Part shown: piece after piece, positions 6,946-16,628 of the stretch | Numbering within the stretch: position 1 is the stretch's first letter | Layout: each line of letters starts with the position of its first letter | Assembly: GCF_022682305.1 (NCBI RefSeq) | Contig: NZ_CP093533.1 | Coordinates: forward strand, 1 to 25,056 | Reading direction: 5' to 3' | DNA from: Shinella zoogloeoides | Lineage (GTDB): Bacteria; Pseudomonadota; Alphaproteobacteria; Rhizobiales; Rhizobiaceae | Length of the DNA: 25,056 nt | The notes under the pieces: generated by a model | Databases searched by the model: none | Seen by the model: only the letters and a program-made list of their open reading frames with translations | Told to the model about the DNA's origin: nothing | Position numbers and translations under genes: made by a program

Positions 6946-9912
6946 TCACGCTGCGAGGATAGATGTTTCGCGCCGCAATGGCCTGAGATCAACGCCGTCT
7001 TTTGGGGTCCAGATGTAATCGCCGGTGAGACTGATGTGCTGCCAGCCGAGTGGGGTAATGTGTTTGATGATGTCAAGCGGCGTGGGAATGCCATCTCGGT
7101 TGAGCTCGGCGAACGCCGGTTCGAGATAGAGTGTGTTCCAGTAGACGATGGCGTTGATTAGCAGGTTCAGTCCAGATGCTCGGTAGAACTGGCTCTCGAA
7201 AGTCCGGTCGCGCAATTCTCCGAGGCGATTGAAGAACAGTGCGCGGGCCAAGGTGTTCTGGGATTCGCTCTTGTTGAGGCCGACCGTCGCGTTCCTGCGC
7301 ATTTCGGGGTTCTGCCACCACTGGGGCAGAAAGATGGACCGATTGATGCGACCGAGATCGCGTAGCGCCAACGCCAGTCCGTTCTGGCGTGGGAATGCGG
7401 ACAGCTTTGCCAACACCGTCGAAGGCCGAACCTGCCCGGAACGGATCGTCGTGACCAGCCGCAGGATGTCGTTCCAGTTTGCCTTGATCCGCTCGACGTT
7501 GATGTGCTCGCCAACGAGCGGCGCCAGGTTTTCGGGAGGCGCGTCGCCCGGGAAGAGATAGAGCTTGCGATCCTTGAGACCGCGCAGCCGAGGCACAATC
7601 TGGAAACCAACGAGATGGCAAAGGGCGAAGCTCATATCGCTTACCCCGCCGGTATCGACATAGTGGGTTTCGATGGCGAGATCGCTGCCATGATAGAGCA
7701 GTCCATCGAGGACATAGATGGCTTCGCTCGCATTGGCATTCATGGCGATGATGTAGAAAGCGCCGTACTGGTCAGAGGTGAACCGGTAGAATTTGGCGCC
7801 GGGGTTGGGACCATAGCGGCCGTTGAGGTCGCCGATCGCCTCGGCGTGTCCGCCCGCCGGAAAATACTGGCCATCGGAGGATGACGTTGTTCCATCGCCC
7901 CACAAGCTTGCCAGAGGCAATTGCCTCTGGGCGTTGACGAGAATGGCGTGCGCGGCCGTGTAACCTTCCTCGCGAATATGCCAGTCGTGCGCCCAGGCGA
8001 GTTGGCGCATCGTAATGCCGGGGGAAACGTCCGCCATTCTCGTGAGACCGAGATTGATGCCGTCCGCCAGGATGGCGGTGAGGAGCGCAAGCTTGTTGTC
8101 GGCCGTCCGACCGCTGCGCAAATGGGTAAAGGCGTTCGAAAATTCCGTTCGGGCGTCAACCTCGAGCAAAAGGTCAGTGATGCGGATCGCAGGCAGACGG
8201 CTTTCCACCTTTAGCTTCAGCGACTTGGCGATGTCCGGAAACATAGCCTTGTGCGGCGTGACGCTAAACCCCGCCCCGGTCAGTTCTACATCGTCGAGCT
8301 CGCCGGCTGCGGCCAGACGCGAGAGGTCAGCCAGTCCATCGTTCAGCAGCTGGCGCTGTTGGCGAAGATACGTCTCGACATCGGTATCAACGGCGATTGG
8401 AAGCGGTCCTTCCTCACGCATCAGCTCGAATGTCGGCGTGGGAATGAGAAAGCTTTCGAAAGACTGGAAGCGTTTGGCTCCTTCCACCCAGACATCGCCC
8501 GCATCGAGCCGGCGCTTCAATTCGCTGAACAGGCAAAGCTCATAAGCCCTGCGATCAATCTTTCCATCTTTGAGTATGAGAGGCATCCAGCCCTTCGGCG
8601 CAAAGGAGATCGGTGCCTTGTCGGGTATGGTCCTTTTGCCCGTACGATATAGACCCGCGACCACGGATAGCGCCCGCAAGAGGGTCGCCGCCACTGCGTG
8701 ACCGCGGAACACGAGAGTGGAGAGAAACTGTGGCGCCAGTTTCCTGATCGTCGGATAGCGCTGGAGCATTTCGATTTTACCGTCGATAACATCCGGCGCG
8801 ATCAGCGTATCGACCGCCTGGACACTGGTTGTAAAAGCTGGCCATTGGATGACCAGATCAAGCGCTTTGGCCATGTCCTCACCCTTCTCTCTAGCCTTGA
8901 TGATCGCATGGCAGACTTTTGAAACGTCCTTCAACGGCGTCTGCACTTCCCGAACGGATCGGGTGACGCGAGCAGCCGCCTGGTTATTGGCTCGCCGCGT
9001 CAGGATGCCCATGAGTTTCTTGAACATGTCGATCGCGCAATCGGTGAGATGGCGGGAAAGGTGGAGCACTGTTGCAGCCAGGACAGCATGTCGGCGTTCG
9101 GTGTTAAGGTCGCGCAGATGCTGCGCGCTCATTCGCGTCCCCTCTGCAGCAAATTCGTCAAAGACCTTGGCCGGAATTCGATCCATCAACGTCGTCGGCA
9201 GGTTCAGAGACCGGAGAAAGCGAATGCGCTCGGCAATTCTGTCGAGGTTGACGGCGGCTGGCGACAATGCCGGCGTTCTCGCCCAGGCAAGAATGGTCAC
9301 GCTTGTCCCCTCACGCGGATCGAGAAGCTTGTCCAGATCGAGCTTTTGGCCTTCTGAGATCCCGCCGGCCAAGGCCCGATGAGCAATACGAATGCCGCGC
9401 CTGATCGCCACATGAATGATGGCTTCGAGCGCTGGCCGCGCTGGCAAGAGAATTCTCCTGCGTCGCAGTTCTTCCACGACCATATCCGCCAATACATCGG
9501 CCTGGCGCAGGGTTTGTGCGGCAGGTGTCAGCCAGCCTGTGAGTGCCCGCACGTCCGAAGGCACAAACGGACGCATCTGCATTCTGTCGAAAAGCAGGGC
9601 CAGATGCTCGCGCCGCGTCTGTGGGCGCTCGAAATAACGTTCGATCTCATGGTGATCGACGCCGATCTGCCGCGCCAGAAATCGTAAGACGCCAGCCGGC
9701 AGGACCTCGCCATCCGCAAGCGGTCGGCCAGGGTATCGTAGCGTGGCCAGAACACAGGCGAGGCCCAGTCTGTTCGCGGCCTTGTTCTGTCGCATGATCA
9801 GGTCGAGATCCGATCGATCCAGCGTATAATGTTTGGCGATCTCCCTTTCGTTATCCGGGATGATCGTCGCCTGTTGCCACCATGCCTCGCTCAGTAATGC
9901 TCTTCGCGCCAT
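6946..9912 (-). CDS. tnpA: TnpA transposase of the inner transposon
   Basis: This 988-aa Tn3-family DDE transposase cuts and joins the element's ends for replicative transposition. The N-terminus ([20 protein letters not shown]) carries the DNA-binding region. The catalytic part has [14 protein letters not shown] (first Asp), [10 protein letters not shown] (second Asp) and [20 protein letters not shown] (Glu). The final segment, [19 protein letters not shown], is typical of the family. Length is normal and the frame uninterrupted. The gene stops only about 5 bp from the left terminal repeat and starts next to the res region it shares with the divergent tnpR, so both genes are probably repressed by TnpR binding there. 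Confidence 0.96.
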   Translation of the reverse strand: MARRALLSEAWWQQATIIPDNEREIAKHYTLDRSDLDLIMRQNKAANRLGLACVLATLRYPGRPLADGEVLPAGVLRFLARQIGVDHHEIERYFERPQTRREHLALLFDRMQMRPFVPSDVRALTGWLTPAAQTLRQADVLADMVVEELRRRRILLPARPALEAIIHVAIRRGIRIAHRALAGGISEGQKLDLDKLLDPREGTSVTILAWARTPALSPAAVNLDRIAERIRFLRSLNLPTTLMDRIPAKVFDEFAAEGTRMSAQHLRDLNTERRHAVLAATVLHLSRHLTDCAIDMFKKLMGILTRRANNQAAARVTRSVREVQTPLKDVSKVCHAIIKAREKGEDMAKALDLVIQWPAFTTSVQAVDTLIAPDVIDGKIEMLQRYPTIRKLAPQFLSTLVFRGHAVAATLLRALSVVAGLYRTGKRTIPDKAPISFAPKGWMPLILKDGKIDRRAYELCLFSELKRRLDAGDVWVEGAKRFQSFESFLIPTPTFELMREEGPLPIAVDTDVETYLRQQRQLLNDGLADLSRLAAAGELDDVELTGAGFSVTPHKAMFPDIAKSLKLKVESRLPAIRITDLLLEVDARTEFSNAFTHLRSGRTADNKLALLTAILADGINLGLTRMADVSPGITMRQLAWAHDWHIREEGYTAAHAILVNAQRQLPLASLWGDGTTSSSDGQYFPAGGHAEAIGDLNGRYGPNPGAKFYRFTSDQYGAFYIIAMNANASEAIYVLDGLLYHGSDLAIETHYVDTGGVSDMSFALCHLVGFQIVPRLRGLKDRKLYLFPGDAPPENLAPLVGEHINVERIKANWNDILRLVTTIRSGQVRPSTVLAKLSAFPRQNGLALALRDLGRINRSIFLPQWWQNPEMRRNATVGLNKSESQNTLARALFFNRLGELRDRTFESQFYRASGLNLLINAIVYWNTLYLEPAFAELNRDGIPTPLDIIKHITPLGWQHISLTGDYIWTPKDGVDLRPLRRETSILAA

Positions 9913-9963
9913 TCACTGATCTTCCCGTTTCGCCGCGGAGAGTGCAGCGAAACGGAAAATGCG

Positions 9964-10066
9964 TGTCCGACAAACGAACGTTTCGCGGCATCCACAGTTC
10001 TTGTCCGCAAACCTTGTCATGAAACGGCAAATCGGACAATGTCCGTATTCAACGGAAAAACGGACA
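9964..10066. promoter_or_regulatory. res: Putative res site and shared promoter region of the inner transposon
   Basis: The gap between divergent tnpA and tnpR holds repeated half-sites TGTCCG and CGGACA: TGTCCG at 9964, 10002 and 10040, and CGGACA at 10033 and 10061. The pair 10040-10066 forms a 27-bp TGTCCG-N15-CGGACA site, close to the 28-bp subsites of Tn3-type res. CGGACA-A-TGTCCG at 10033-10045 is a back-to-back palindrome. Spacing fits a multi-subsite res bound by TnpR, which would also control both genes. Confidence 0.6.
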
Positions 10067-10077
10067 AACCACGTCTC

Positions 10078-10659
10078 ATGACCGCTATCGGCTATGCAAG
10101 GGTCTCCACCGGCGACCAGGACACCGCCCTGCAACTCGACGCTTTGCGCAAAGCAGGTTGTGAAAGGCTGTTCGAGGATAAGGCATCCGGCATGAAGACT
10201 GACCGACTCGGATTGGCGGAGGCGATCCGCTACGTTCGCGACGGCGACACGCTCACAGTCTGGAAGCTCGACCGCCTCGGCCGGTCGATGAAGCACCTCA
10301 TCGAGATCATCACCGAACTGGAGGCCAAAGGCGTCGGCTTCCGATCCATCACCGAAAACATCGACACCACGACATCCGGCGGTCGCCTGGTCTTCCACCT
10401 GTTCGGCGCGCTGGCACAGTTCGAGCGCGATCTGATCCGGGAACGAACACGTGCCGGTCTGCAAGCCGCAGAGGAACGCGGCCGACGCGGTGGCCGACAA
10501 GTCGTCGTAACCCCGGACAAACTTGCCAAAGCCCGCCAGCATCTGGCGGCCGGTTTGAACGTCCGGGAAGCCGCGGCCCGCGTGAAAATCGGGAAAACCG
10601 CCCTCTACGAAGCTCTCAAGGCCGAAAAAGCAACGACATCCACGGTCAAACCAACCTGA
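10078..10659 (+). CDS. tnpR: TnpR serine resolvase of the inner transposon
   Basis: This serine resolvase of about 193 aa begins [11 protein letters not shown] with the nucleophile Ser10. It has [20 protein letters not shown] and a C-terminal helix-turn-helix ([20 protein letters not shown]). I prefer the ATG at 10078 because the first residues then match the family. An ATG at 10039 in the same frame would add 13 residues translated from the res half-sites. No clear ribosome-binding site is visible for either. It should resolve cointegrates at the res region just upstream. Confidence 0.93.
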   Translation: MTAIGYARVSTGDQDTALQLDALRKAGCERLFEDKASGMKTDRLGLAEAIRYVRDGDTLTVWKLDRLGRSMKHLIEIITELEAKGVGFRSITENIDTTTSGGRLVFHLFGALAQFERDLIRERTRAGLQAAEERGRRGGRQVVVTPDKLAKARQHLAAGLNVREAAARVKIGKTALYEALKAEKATTSTVKPT

Positions 10660-10666
10660 GTTCCGG

Positions 10667-10715
10667 ATACGTTCTTAAAAGTCGGACAGATTCGCCACCT
10701 TCGTGTCGTGACGCC
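10667..10715 (-). repeat. Inner transposon right terminal inverted repeat
   Basis: This is the reverse complement of the left end with five mismatches in 49 positions. tnpR stops seven bases before it. The TACCT duplication follows at 10716-10720. Confidence 0.92.
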
Positions 10716-10720
10716 TACCT

Positions 10721-12221
10721 GGTGCCGCCCGCGAAATTCGCCAGCCTCAAGCAGGCCAGCGAATTGCCGCTGGCCGTGGCCACCGATTGCGACCAGTACC
10801 TGCATGACCGGCTGACGCTGCTGGAAACGCAGCTCGCCACCGTCAACCGCATGGCGCTGGCCAACGAGCTGCCGGACGCCATCATCACGGAGTCGGGCCT
10901 GAAGATCACGCCGCTCGATGCGGCGGTGCCCGATACCGCACAGGCCCTGATCGACCAGACGGCGATGATCCTACCGCACGTCAAGATCACCGAATTGCTG
11001 CTGGAGGTAGACGAATGGACGGGCTTCACCCGGCACTTCGCCCACCTGAAGTCAGGCGACCTGGCCAAGGACAAAAACCTGTTGCTGACCACGATCCTCG
11101 CCGACGCGATCAACCTGGGCCTGACCAAGATGGCGGAATCGTGCCCCGGCACGACCTACGCCAAGCTGGCCTGGCTGCAAGCCTGGCACATCCGCGACGA
11201 AACCTACGGGGCGGCACTGGCCGAGCTGGTCAACGCGCAGTTCCGACATCCCTTCGCCGAGCATTGGGGCGACGGCACCACGTCATCGTCGGACGGCCAG
11301 AACTTCCGCACCGGCAGCAAGGCCGAGAGCACCGGCCACATCAATCCGAAATACGGCAGCAGCCCAGGGCGGACGTTCTACACCCATATCTCCGACCAGT
11401 ACGCGCCGTTCCACACCAAGGTCGTGAACGTCGGCGTGCGCGACTCGACCTACGTGCTCGACGGCCTGCTGTATCACGAATCCGACCTGCGGATCGAGGA
11501 GCACTACACCGACACGGCAGGGTTCACGGACCACGTCTTCGCGTTGATGCACCTGCTGGGCTTCCGCTTCGCCCCGCGCATTCGTGACCTGGGCGACACC
11601 AAGCTCTACATCCCGAAGGGCGATGCCACCTACGAGGCGTTGAAACCGATGATCGGCGGCACGCTCAACATCAAGCACGTCCGCGCCCATTGGGATGAAA
11701 TCCTGCGGATGGCCACCTCGATCAAGCAGGGCACGGCGACGGCCTCGCTGATGCTCAGGAAGCTTGGCAGCTACCCGCGCCAGAACGGCCTGGCCGTCGC
11801 CCTGCGTGAGCTGGGACGCATCGAGCGCACACTGTTCATCCTGGACTGGCTGCAAAGCGTCGAGCTGCGCCGCCGCGTGCATGCCGGGCTGAACAAAGGC
11901 GAGGCGCGCAACGCGCTGGCCCGCGCCGTGTTCTTCAACCGCCTGGGGGAAATCCGCGACCGCAGCTTCGAGCAGCAGCGCTACCGGGCCAGCGGCCTCA
12001 ACCTGGTGACGGCGGCCATCGTGCTATGGAACACGGTCTATCTGGAGCGGGCCGCGAACGCCTTGCGTGGCCACGGTCAAGCCGTCGATGACGGCCTGTT
12101 GCAGTACCTGTCGCCGCTCGGCTGGGAGCACATCAACCTGACCGGCGATTACCTCTGGCGCAGCAGCGCCAAGATCGGCGCGGGCAAGTTCAGGCCGCTA
12201 CGGCCGCTGCAACCGGCTTAG
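10721..12221 (+). pseudogene. tnpA: Outer transposon TnpA, 3' part (catalytic half)
   Basis: This continues the frame from 6891 and holds the DDE catalytic core: [14 protein letters not shown] (first Asp, residue 673 of the rebuilt protein), [11 protein letters not shown] (second Asp) and [20 protein letters not shown] (Glu). All three acidic residues are present, so the inactivation is due only to the inner insertion. A GTG at 10722 opens the frame but has no convincing ribosome-binding site. The stop TAG at 12219-12221 is inside the right terminal repeat. Precise loss of the inner element with one TACCT copy would restore the gene. Confidence 0.95.
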
Positions 12222-12254
12222 CGTGCTTTATTTTCCGTTTTCTGAGACGACCCC
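12217..12254 (-). repeat. Outer transposon right terminal inverted repeat (38 bp)
   Basis: This is a perfect reverse complement of 1971-2008, followed directly by the AATGA duplication at 12255-12259. Confidence 0.96.
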
Positions 12255-14018
12255 AATGACGGCAAGCGGGAGTTCGCGCTGGGCGACCGTATCGTGTTCT
12301 TGGAGAACAGCCGCGACCTTGGCGTGAAAAACGGGATGCTTGGCACCGTCGAGCATGTCGAGGCCGGCCGGATCGTCGCGCAGCTCGACGGCCGGGGCGG
12401 CGAGAGCGTCAGCGTGCCGATGGGCGATTATCAGGCGATCGACCACGGCTATGCGACGACGATTCACAAAAATCAGGGGGCGACGGTCGATCGTTCCTAT
12501 GTGATGGCGTCGGGGACGATGGATCGGCATCTAACCTATGTCGCCATGACCCGGCATCGCGACGGCGTGCAGCTCTATGCGGCGCAGGACGAGTTCACCA
12601 ATGCCGGCCAAACGTTGGCTGCGGGCCGCCTGGTTGAGCATGGGGCTGCGCCGTATGAGCACAGGCAAGGGAACAGCCAGAGCTATTTCGTGACGCTGGA
12701 AAACGACAAGGGCGAGCGCCGCACCCTATGGGGCGTCGATCTTGAGCGCGCCATGAAGGAGGCCGGGCCGGAGATTGGGGAGAAGATCGGCCTTCAACAC
12801 GAGGGTTCCACGCCCGTCACCTTGCCGGATGGCACGCAGACGCACCGCAACACATGGAAGGTTCAGGACGCCGGCGAGCTGGCCTATGACCAGCTAGAGC
12901 GCCGCCTGTCCCGGTCGGGCGTGAAGGAAACCACCCTCGACTATACAAACGACTTTGCCGAACGGCGCGGGATTGCCGAGCAAATGGGCGTTCGCAGCGA
13001 GATCGAGATTCCGGCCGAGCGCATCGAGGACCGCGCGCCGAGATCCACGCAAAAAGTCGGCGCAGATCTCGCGCAGGATCTTCGTGCAGATTCTCGCGCG
13101 GATCTCGCTGGCGATCGACAGCATCAGGCCGAAGGCCGGCAAGGGGAGAAGGAGAGGTATCGCCGCATAAGCTGGTCCGAGGTTATAGCGCCGGCTGGCG
13201 GCGGCGCTGGCGGCCCGCAGCAGGGCAGAGAGGCGCAGGGGCTTGAGCCGGTCGAGGCCGGCAGGCCCGCGCCTCTGGTGCCGGCTATCACCCGCCATGA
13301 TCGCAGCATTGAGGACGTTGCCCGCGAAAAGGCGTTGCCGACATTTGATGCCCAGTGGAAGACGGCGGAATCCATGATCCGGGGCGCATTTCACGATCCC
13401 GGTGAGGTGGCGGGCCGGTTGCGTTCCGGGATCATCGACCAGAACGGCGACGGTAAGGTGATGGCGAAAGCCATTGCCGCGCAGCCGGAGCGCTTCGGAG
13501 ACGTGCGCGGCAAGTCCGGCCTGTTTGGTGACAACAAGGAGCGCAAACAGGCGTTGAGCTATGTCGGCGCGGTCGCGCGGCATGTCGAATCGGTGGCCGA
13601 GACTTGGCAGCGCCGTCTAGGCGAGGAACGAGCCTCCGAACAGTGGCAGCGCGAAAAGCGCGATGTGGTCGAGGTTCCGGGCCTCACGGCGCGCAGCGCC
13701 GAAATCATCGCCCAGGTGGACAAAGTGCCGATGGCGGAGCGCAATGGCTGGATTGATCAGATTCGATCGACGCCGGAGGGCGCGGTTGCCCTCGAGGAAG
13801 CGCGGAAGATCGGCAAGGCGCTCGAGGCGCGGTTCGGCCGTTCCGATCCTCGAGACTTCGGCCCGCAGCTCGAGCGTAATCCCGAACTGGCGAAGAAGGC
13901 CGAGCAGATCAAGGATATTGCTCGTGTCGTGGAGCGCACGCGAATGGCGGAACTGTCCCGCGACCATACGCTAAAGCAGCAACTCACGCGGTCCCAGGGC
14001 TTGGGGTTGAGCCGATAA
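12255..14018 (+). pseudogene. traA: TraA relaxase-helicase, 3' part
   Basis: This continues the traA frame from 1970 (…FQTN-DGKREFALGDRIVF…). It carries the remaining RecD-like helicase motifs, YATTIHKNQGATVDRSYV and LTYVAMTRHRDGVQLY. A long charged C-terminal region follows, rich in Arg, Glu and Gln, with extended helices (IAEQMGVRSEIEIPAER; FGPQLERNPELAKKAEQIKD). Such a tail is usual in TraA proteins of 1,100-1,500 aa. A GTG at 12294 could start a separate product but lacks a recognisable ribosome-binding site, so this half is probably silent. No other disruption is visible, suggesting the transposon arrived recently. Confidence 0.93.
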
Positions 14019-14026
14019 GAGAAACC

Positions 14027-14218
14027 ATGATCGCCAGTATCCCAAAGGCCATGATATTGTTGCTGAGCGTCTGCCTTGTCCTCTCGACGTTCGGACGCTT
14101 GTTGGCGTCAAACGGATATCCTTGCAAAAGCAAATCGATTGCGCACATTATCGGCAGTGCGTTAAAGCTCGACCGACATGAAATCACAATATATTACGCA
14201 ATCACATCGTATGTGTGA
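14027..14218 (+). CDS. Possible small membrane peptide after traA
   Basis: This is a 63-aa frame whose ATG comes eight bases after the traA stop, with a modest AAGAG upstream. Residues 8-26 (AMILLLSVCLVLSTFGRLL) are hydrophobic like a signal or membrane anchor; the rest (IAHIIGSALKLDRHE…) is unremarkable. The region is more AT-rich than its neighbours, which makes chance frames less long but also suggests non-coding DNA. No family is recognised. The rest of 14219-14379 shows no gene; TCACAT-CGT-ATGTG at 14202-14215 is a short inverted repeat. Confidence 0.28.
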   Translation: MIASIPKAMILLLSVCLVLSTFGRLLASNGYPCKSKSIAHIIGSALKLDRHEITIYYAITSYV

Positions 14219-14379
14219 ATGTAATGAGTGTGTGAAGCATTCGAAATATAGGGCACGTTTGGACAGCAACCGCGCGCCGACAATAAGAAAATCTACAGCA
14301 GTCATGAGTTAATGAATGCGGCTCATCGATTGGAACTTCCAGGAGACGCAAGTAATTGTTCGCCGCAGCGGCAGCCAAC

Positions 14380-14851
14380 TCAGTTCAGGTTGCCTGCACT
14401 GGAAGAGCGACGGACCTGCTTGATGGTCCGGAGGGCTTGGGCGGTATCTTCCACGCGCATCAAGGCCCGCTTCAACCGGTCTCGCATGATCTCGAGATCC
14501 GCGATCATGGTGTCGGCTGTCTCGTTGACGGACATGCCGATCGCTTCTTCCACCAATTCGTCGATGGGCTGGGTGGCAAGACGGCCATCACCGAACATTG
14601 TGTCCAGCAAGTCTTCGACAATCCCCGCCGGACACGGGCTTATTTCACCGGCCATATCGCACATCACTGTGAAAAGCTGGCCGGAGAACACGGCGCGTTG
14701 CACGACTTCCGCGGACAACGGCACCACCGGACCGGCGATCTCTCCCTGCGCATCCCTGAAGCCCGCGATATACTCGGCGCTGTCGTTGCCGTTGCCAACG
14801 GATGCTCTCGATGAAGGGTTCCAGGTCCGCCTTTCGATCTTCGTTGTTCAT
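14380..14851 (-). pseudogene. Unknown gene broken by a single-base frameshift
   Basis: The start at 14851 reads MNNEDRKADLEPFIESI and then becomes implausible (RWQRQRQRR). The next frame continues as VGNGNDSAEYIAGFRDAQGE and runs on convincingly (FSGQLFTVMCDMAGEI … TADTMIADLEIMRDRLKRAL) to the stop at 14380. Removing one G from the CGG at about 14799-14801 joins both into 156 aa. I do not recognise the family; the C-terminal half looks helical. It follows the diguanylate cyclase on the same strand after 155 bp. It could be a true mutation or a sequencing error; alternatively, translation could start at a GTG at 14727 to give 115 aa. Confidence 0.5.
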
Positions 14852-14939
14852 GTTCGCTGCGCCGCTTGATCACGGAACGATCCGGCCGGGTCGGCTGCGT
14901 CACTTGGCATCGGCCAATGCCGTAACATGAAGCAGCATG

Positions 14940-14959
14940 CCCGCGGGTCAACCCGTGGG
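14940..14959. other. GC-rich hairpin between the cyclase and the frameshifted gene
   Basis: CCCGCGGGT-CA-ACCCGTGGG can pair over nine positions with one mismatch. No T-run follows on either strand, so it is not a standard intrinsic terminator. Confidence 0.3.
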
Positions 14960-15006
14960 ATGGGGCCGTGGGGACTGACATCCGTCGGGCTGGGCAAGGA
15001 TTGCGC

Positions 15007-16233
15007 CTATCGGCGGACTTCACGGATGTGAGTGACACTCGCGGCCGCCTTGCCTCGTGGCGGCCAAACCTGATTGCGGCCGTTGCGTTTTGCCGCATAG
15101 AGCGCCGTGTCGGCGCTCAGGATCATTTCGTCGCGCGTGACGGTACTATCCGGCGTGGCGCCGCTGACCCCGAGGCTGACCGTGACGTAGGGCGCGACTG
15201 CGGAATAAGCGTGCGGGATCGCAGCGGCCTCGATCGCCTTGCGGATGCGCTCGGCGATGCGAACGCCATCCATCATGTCAGTCCTTGCGAGGATCACGAC
15301 AAACTCCTCGCCACCGAAACGAAACGCGACATCGTCCGTGCCACGAAGTTCGCCGGCGATCAGCGCCGCGATGCGTTTCAGGCAAAGATCGCCAGCCGGG
15401 TGCCCATAGTTGTCATTATAGGCCTTGAAATGATCGACATCGATGAGGATCGCGCCGACAGGCGTCGATGCTCCGGCCGTCGGGGTCCAGAGCGCGTCGA
15501 GCCGTCGGTCGAGCTGACGACGGTTACCCAGTCCGGTGAGCGGGTCGATGCGTGCAAGCGCTTCAAGTTCCTCCTGCCGCAATCGATCGCGCAATCCGAG
15601 CAGGTAGGCGAGCCGAAGCTGCCGCTCCAGCGTATAGTTGGCAATCAGGGTAAAAACCGCCGCGCCGATCATGATCATGATCGCAGTCAAGCTTGCTTCG
15701 CCGGGGAAATTGTCCAGGTTCAAAACAACGCCGACATAAAGAGCGACGGTGCCGATAGAGGCCGCAACCGCATATGGAAAATGGAGTTGTTGGACCACGT
15801 TGGCGAAGAGAATGACCAGCACCACCCCGAAATGATGGTAGATCGCCAGCGGGCTGTCGCTGGTCGAGCTCAAATGGAGCATGCTCGCGGTGACGATGAT
15901 GCTGATCGAGGTCTGTGAAGCCTCGCGAACGAAGGGCGAGGGATTTCGCAGCAGAATCGCAACGATCAGTAGGGCGAGTGGCGTAACGACCGCCAATCTT
16001 ACAATCAGTGCCTGATCGAAAATATCGGGGATCAGCCGCCAGTCGGAGATGAGAAAGACGTTATAGAGAGCAAGTGCAACGAGACCACAGATCACTAGGT
16101 GCCGGCATCGCGCAGTGCCCGTCTCTTCTTCGTAACGGGCCTTCACCATTGGTGAAAATGTCAACAGCGAGCCTTTGTCGGCAAGCTGTCGTTCGACATG
16201 ATCGCGCAGTTGGTCTTTGCTTTTCTCGGTCAT
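15007..16233 (-). CDS. Membrane-bound GGDEF diguanylate cyclase
   Basis: This 408-aa protein probably makes cyclic di-GMP from two GTP at the inner membrane, favouring attachment over motility. The N-terminal 200 residues hold about five to six membrane segments (e.g. LVICGLVALALYNVFLI, LAVVTPLALLIVAILL, MIMIGAAVFTLIANYTL). A short coiled linker leads to the GGDEF domain: ARIDPLTGLGNRR, ILIDVDHFKAYNDNYGH and the active-site loop FRFGGEEF, all intact. The inhibitory RxxD motif is not in the usual register: RGTDD places the Arg one residue too far from GGEEF, so feedback inhibition may be weak. I chose ATG 16233 over an adjacent TTG. There is no PAS, REC or EAL domain. It lies next to no transfer gene and looks like cargo. 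Confidence 0.93.
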   Translation of the reverse strand: MTEKSKDQLRDHVERQLADKGSLLTFSPMVKARYEEETGTARCRHLVICGLVALALYNVFLISDWRLIPDIFDQALIVRLAVVTPLALLIVAILLRNPSPFVREASQTSISIIVTASMLHLSSTSDSPLAIYHHFGVVLVILFANVVQQLHFPYAVAASIGTVALYVGVVLNLDNFPGEASLTAIMIMIGAAVFTLIANYTLERQLRLAYLLGLRDRLRQEELEALARIDPLTGLGNRRQLDRRLDALWTPTAGASTPVGAILIDVDHFKAYNDNYGHPAGDLCLKRIAALIAGELRGTDDVAFRFGGEEFVVILARTDMMDGVRIAERIRKAIEAAAIPHAYSAVAPYVTVSLGVSGATPDSTVTRDEMILSADTALYAAKRNGRNQVWPPRGKAAASVTHIREVRR

Positions 16234-16500
16234 CAAAGATCGCCGTCAAGGGACTAAGTCGGCAATCTTAAGCTGCGGCCCATTAAGAAGAGCTTAGCGC
16301 TGCAATGATCGTGCGGACTTCGGGATCATGAAAGGCTTCTGGCGAGAGTAGGTGTCTGAACTGAGCAGTGTCATGTCATGCGTTGATCATGTGCCATCTG
16401 ATGCATCCATCTGCATCGCATCTCCCGGTGCCGACCAATGCCTATGCGCCTGAGCCGACCCCTATAACGACTGAAGGCTCATCGCACCGCGACGCTTTTT

Positions 16501-16614
16501 TGTCGCGCAACTCCTAAAACCTGCAACACTTCGCCGAGGGCCGGTTTTCCGGCTCTTTTCGTGTCGCACGTCTTTGTCGCAAGTGGTAGAAAACCTGCGA
16601 CATGATTTGCGACA
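16501..16614 (+). promoter_or_regulatory. res: Putative res (resolution) site of the third resolvase
   Basis: Two 28-bp sites share one layout: TGTCGC-N16-GCAACA at 16501-16528 and TGTCGC-N16-GCGACA at 16575-16602, both containing AAAACCTGC at the same place. Extra half-sites are TGTCGC at 16562 and GCGACA at 16609-16614. This repeated 28-bp inverted arrangement directly upstream of a serine resolvase gene is what known res sites look like. The binding would also repress the resolvase promoter. Confidence 0.65.
16536..16559 (+). terminator. Intrinsic terminator-like hairpin between res subsites
   Basis: GCCGG-TTTT-CCGGC (16540-16553) is a 5-bp stem, extended by GAG/CTC with a bulge, and is followed by CTTTTC. 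The short T-run makes it a moderate candidate for stopping transcription arriving from the left. Confidence 0.4.
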
Positions 16615-16628
16615 GGAATCCGCCGCCC

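Larger units (their letters stand above)
6892..10715. mobile_element. Second Tn3-family transposon (inner), 3,824 bp, inside the outer tnpA
   Basis: This is a minimal element with divergent tnpA (minus) and tnpR (plus), a res region between them and no cargo. Its ends are inverted repeats starting GGCGTCACGACACGAA, unlike the GGGG ends of the outer element, flanked by TACCT duplications. Its TnpA differs clearly in sequence from the outer TnpA, so it is a different lineage and not a duplicate. tnpA, tnpR and both ends appear intact, so the element looks transposition-competent. Confidence 0.95.
1971..12254. mobile_element. Tn3-family transposon (outer), 10,284 bp, interrupting traA
   Basis: The element is bounded by perfect 38-bp inverted repeats beginning GGGGTCGTCTCAGAAAACGG and ending ACGCTAAG, with AATGA duplicated on both sides. 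It carries tnpR and a coupled operon at the left, a cupin gene, mntA-hepT, and tnpA running to the right end. Both end genes stop inside the repeats (TAG at 2004-2006 for tnpR and at 12219-12221 for tnpA). Its tnpA is itself split by a second transposon at 6892-10715. Without that insertion the element would be 6,455 bp. No resistance genes are present. Because its transposase is broken, it can move only if a related TnpA is supplied in trans. I do not assign it to a named transposon. Confidence 0.96.

Noticed and set aside
12894..13583. Minus-strand open frame (229 codons) opposite the 3' part of traA
   Set aside because: It is a shadow of the TraA C-terminal coding region; no family resemblance.
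14968..15918. Plus-strand open frame (316 codons) opposite the diguanylate cyclase
   Set aside because: It mirrors the GGDEF coding sequence and shows no motif of its own.
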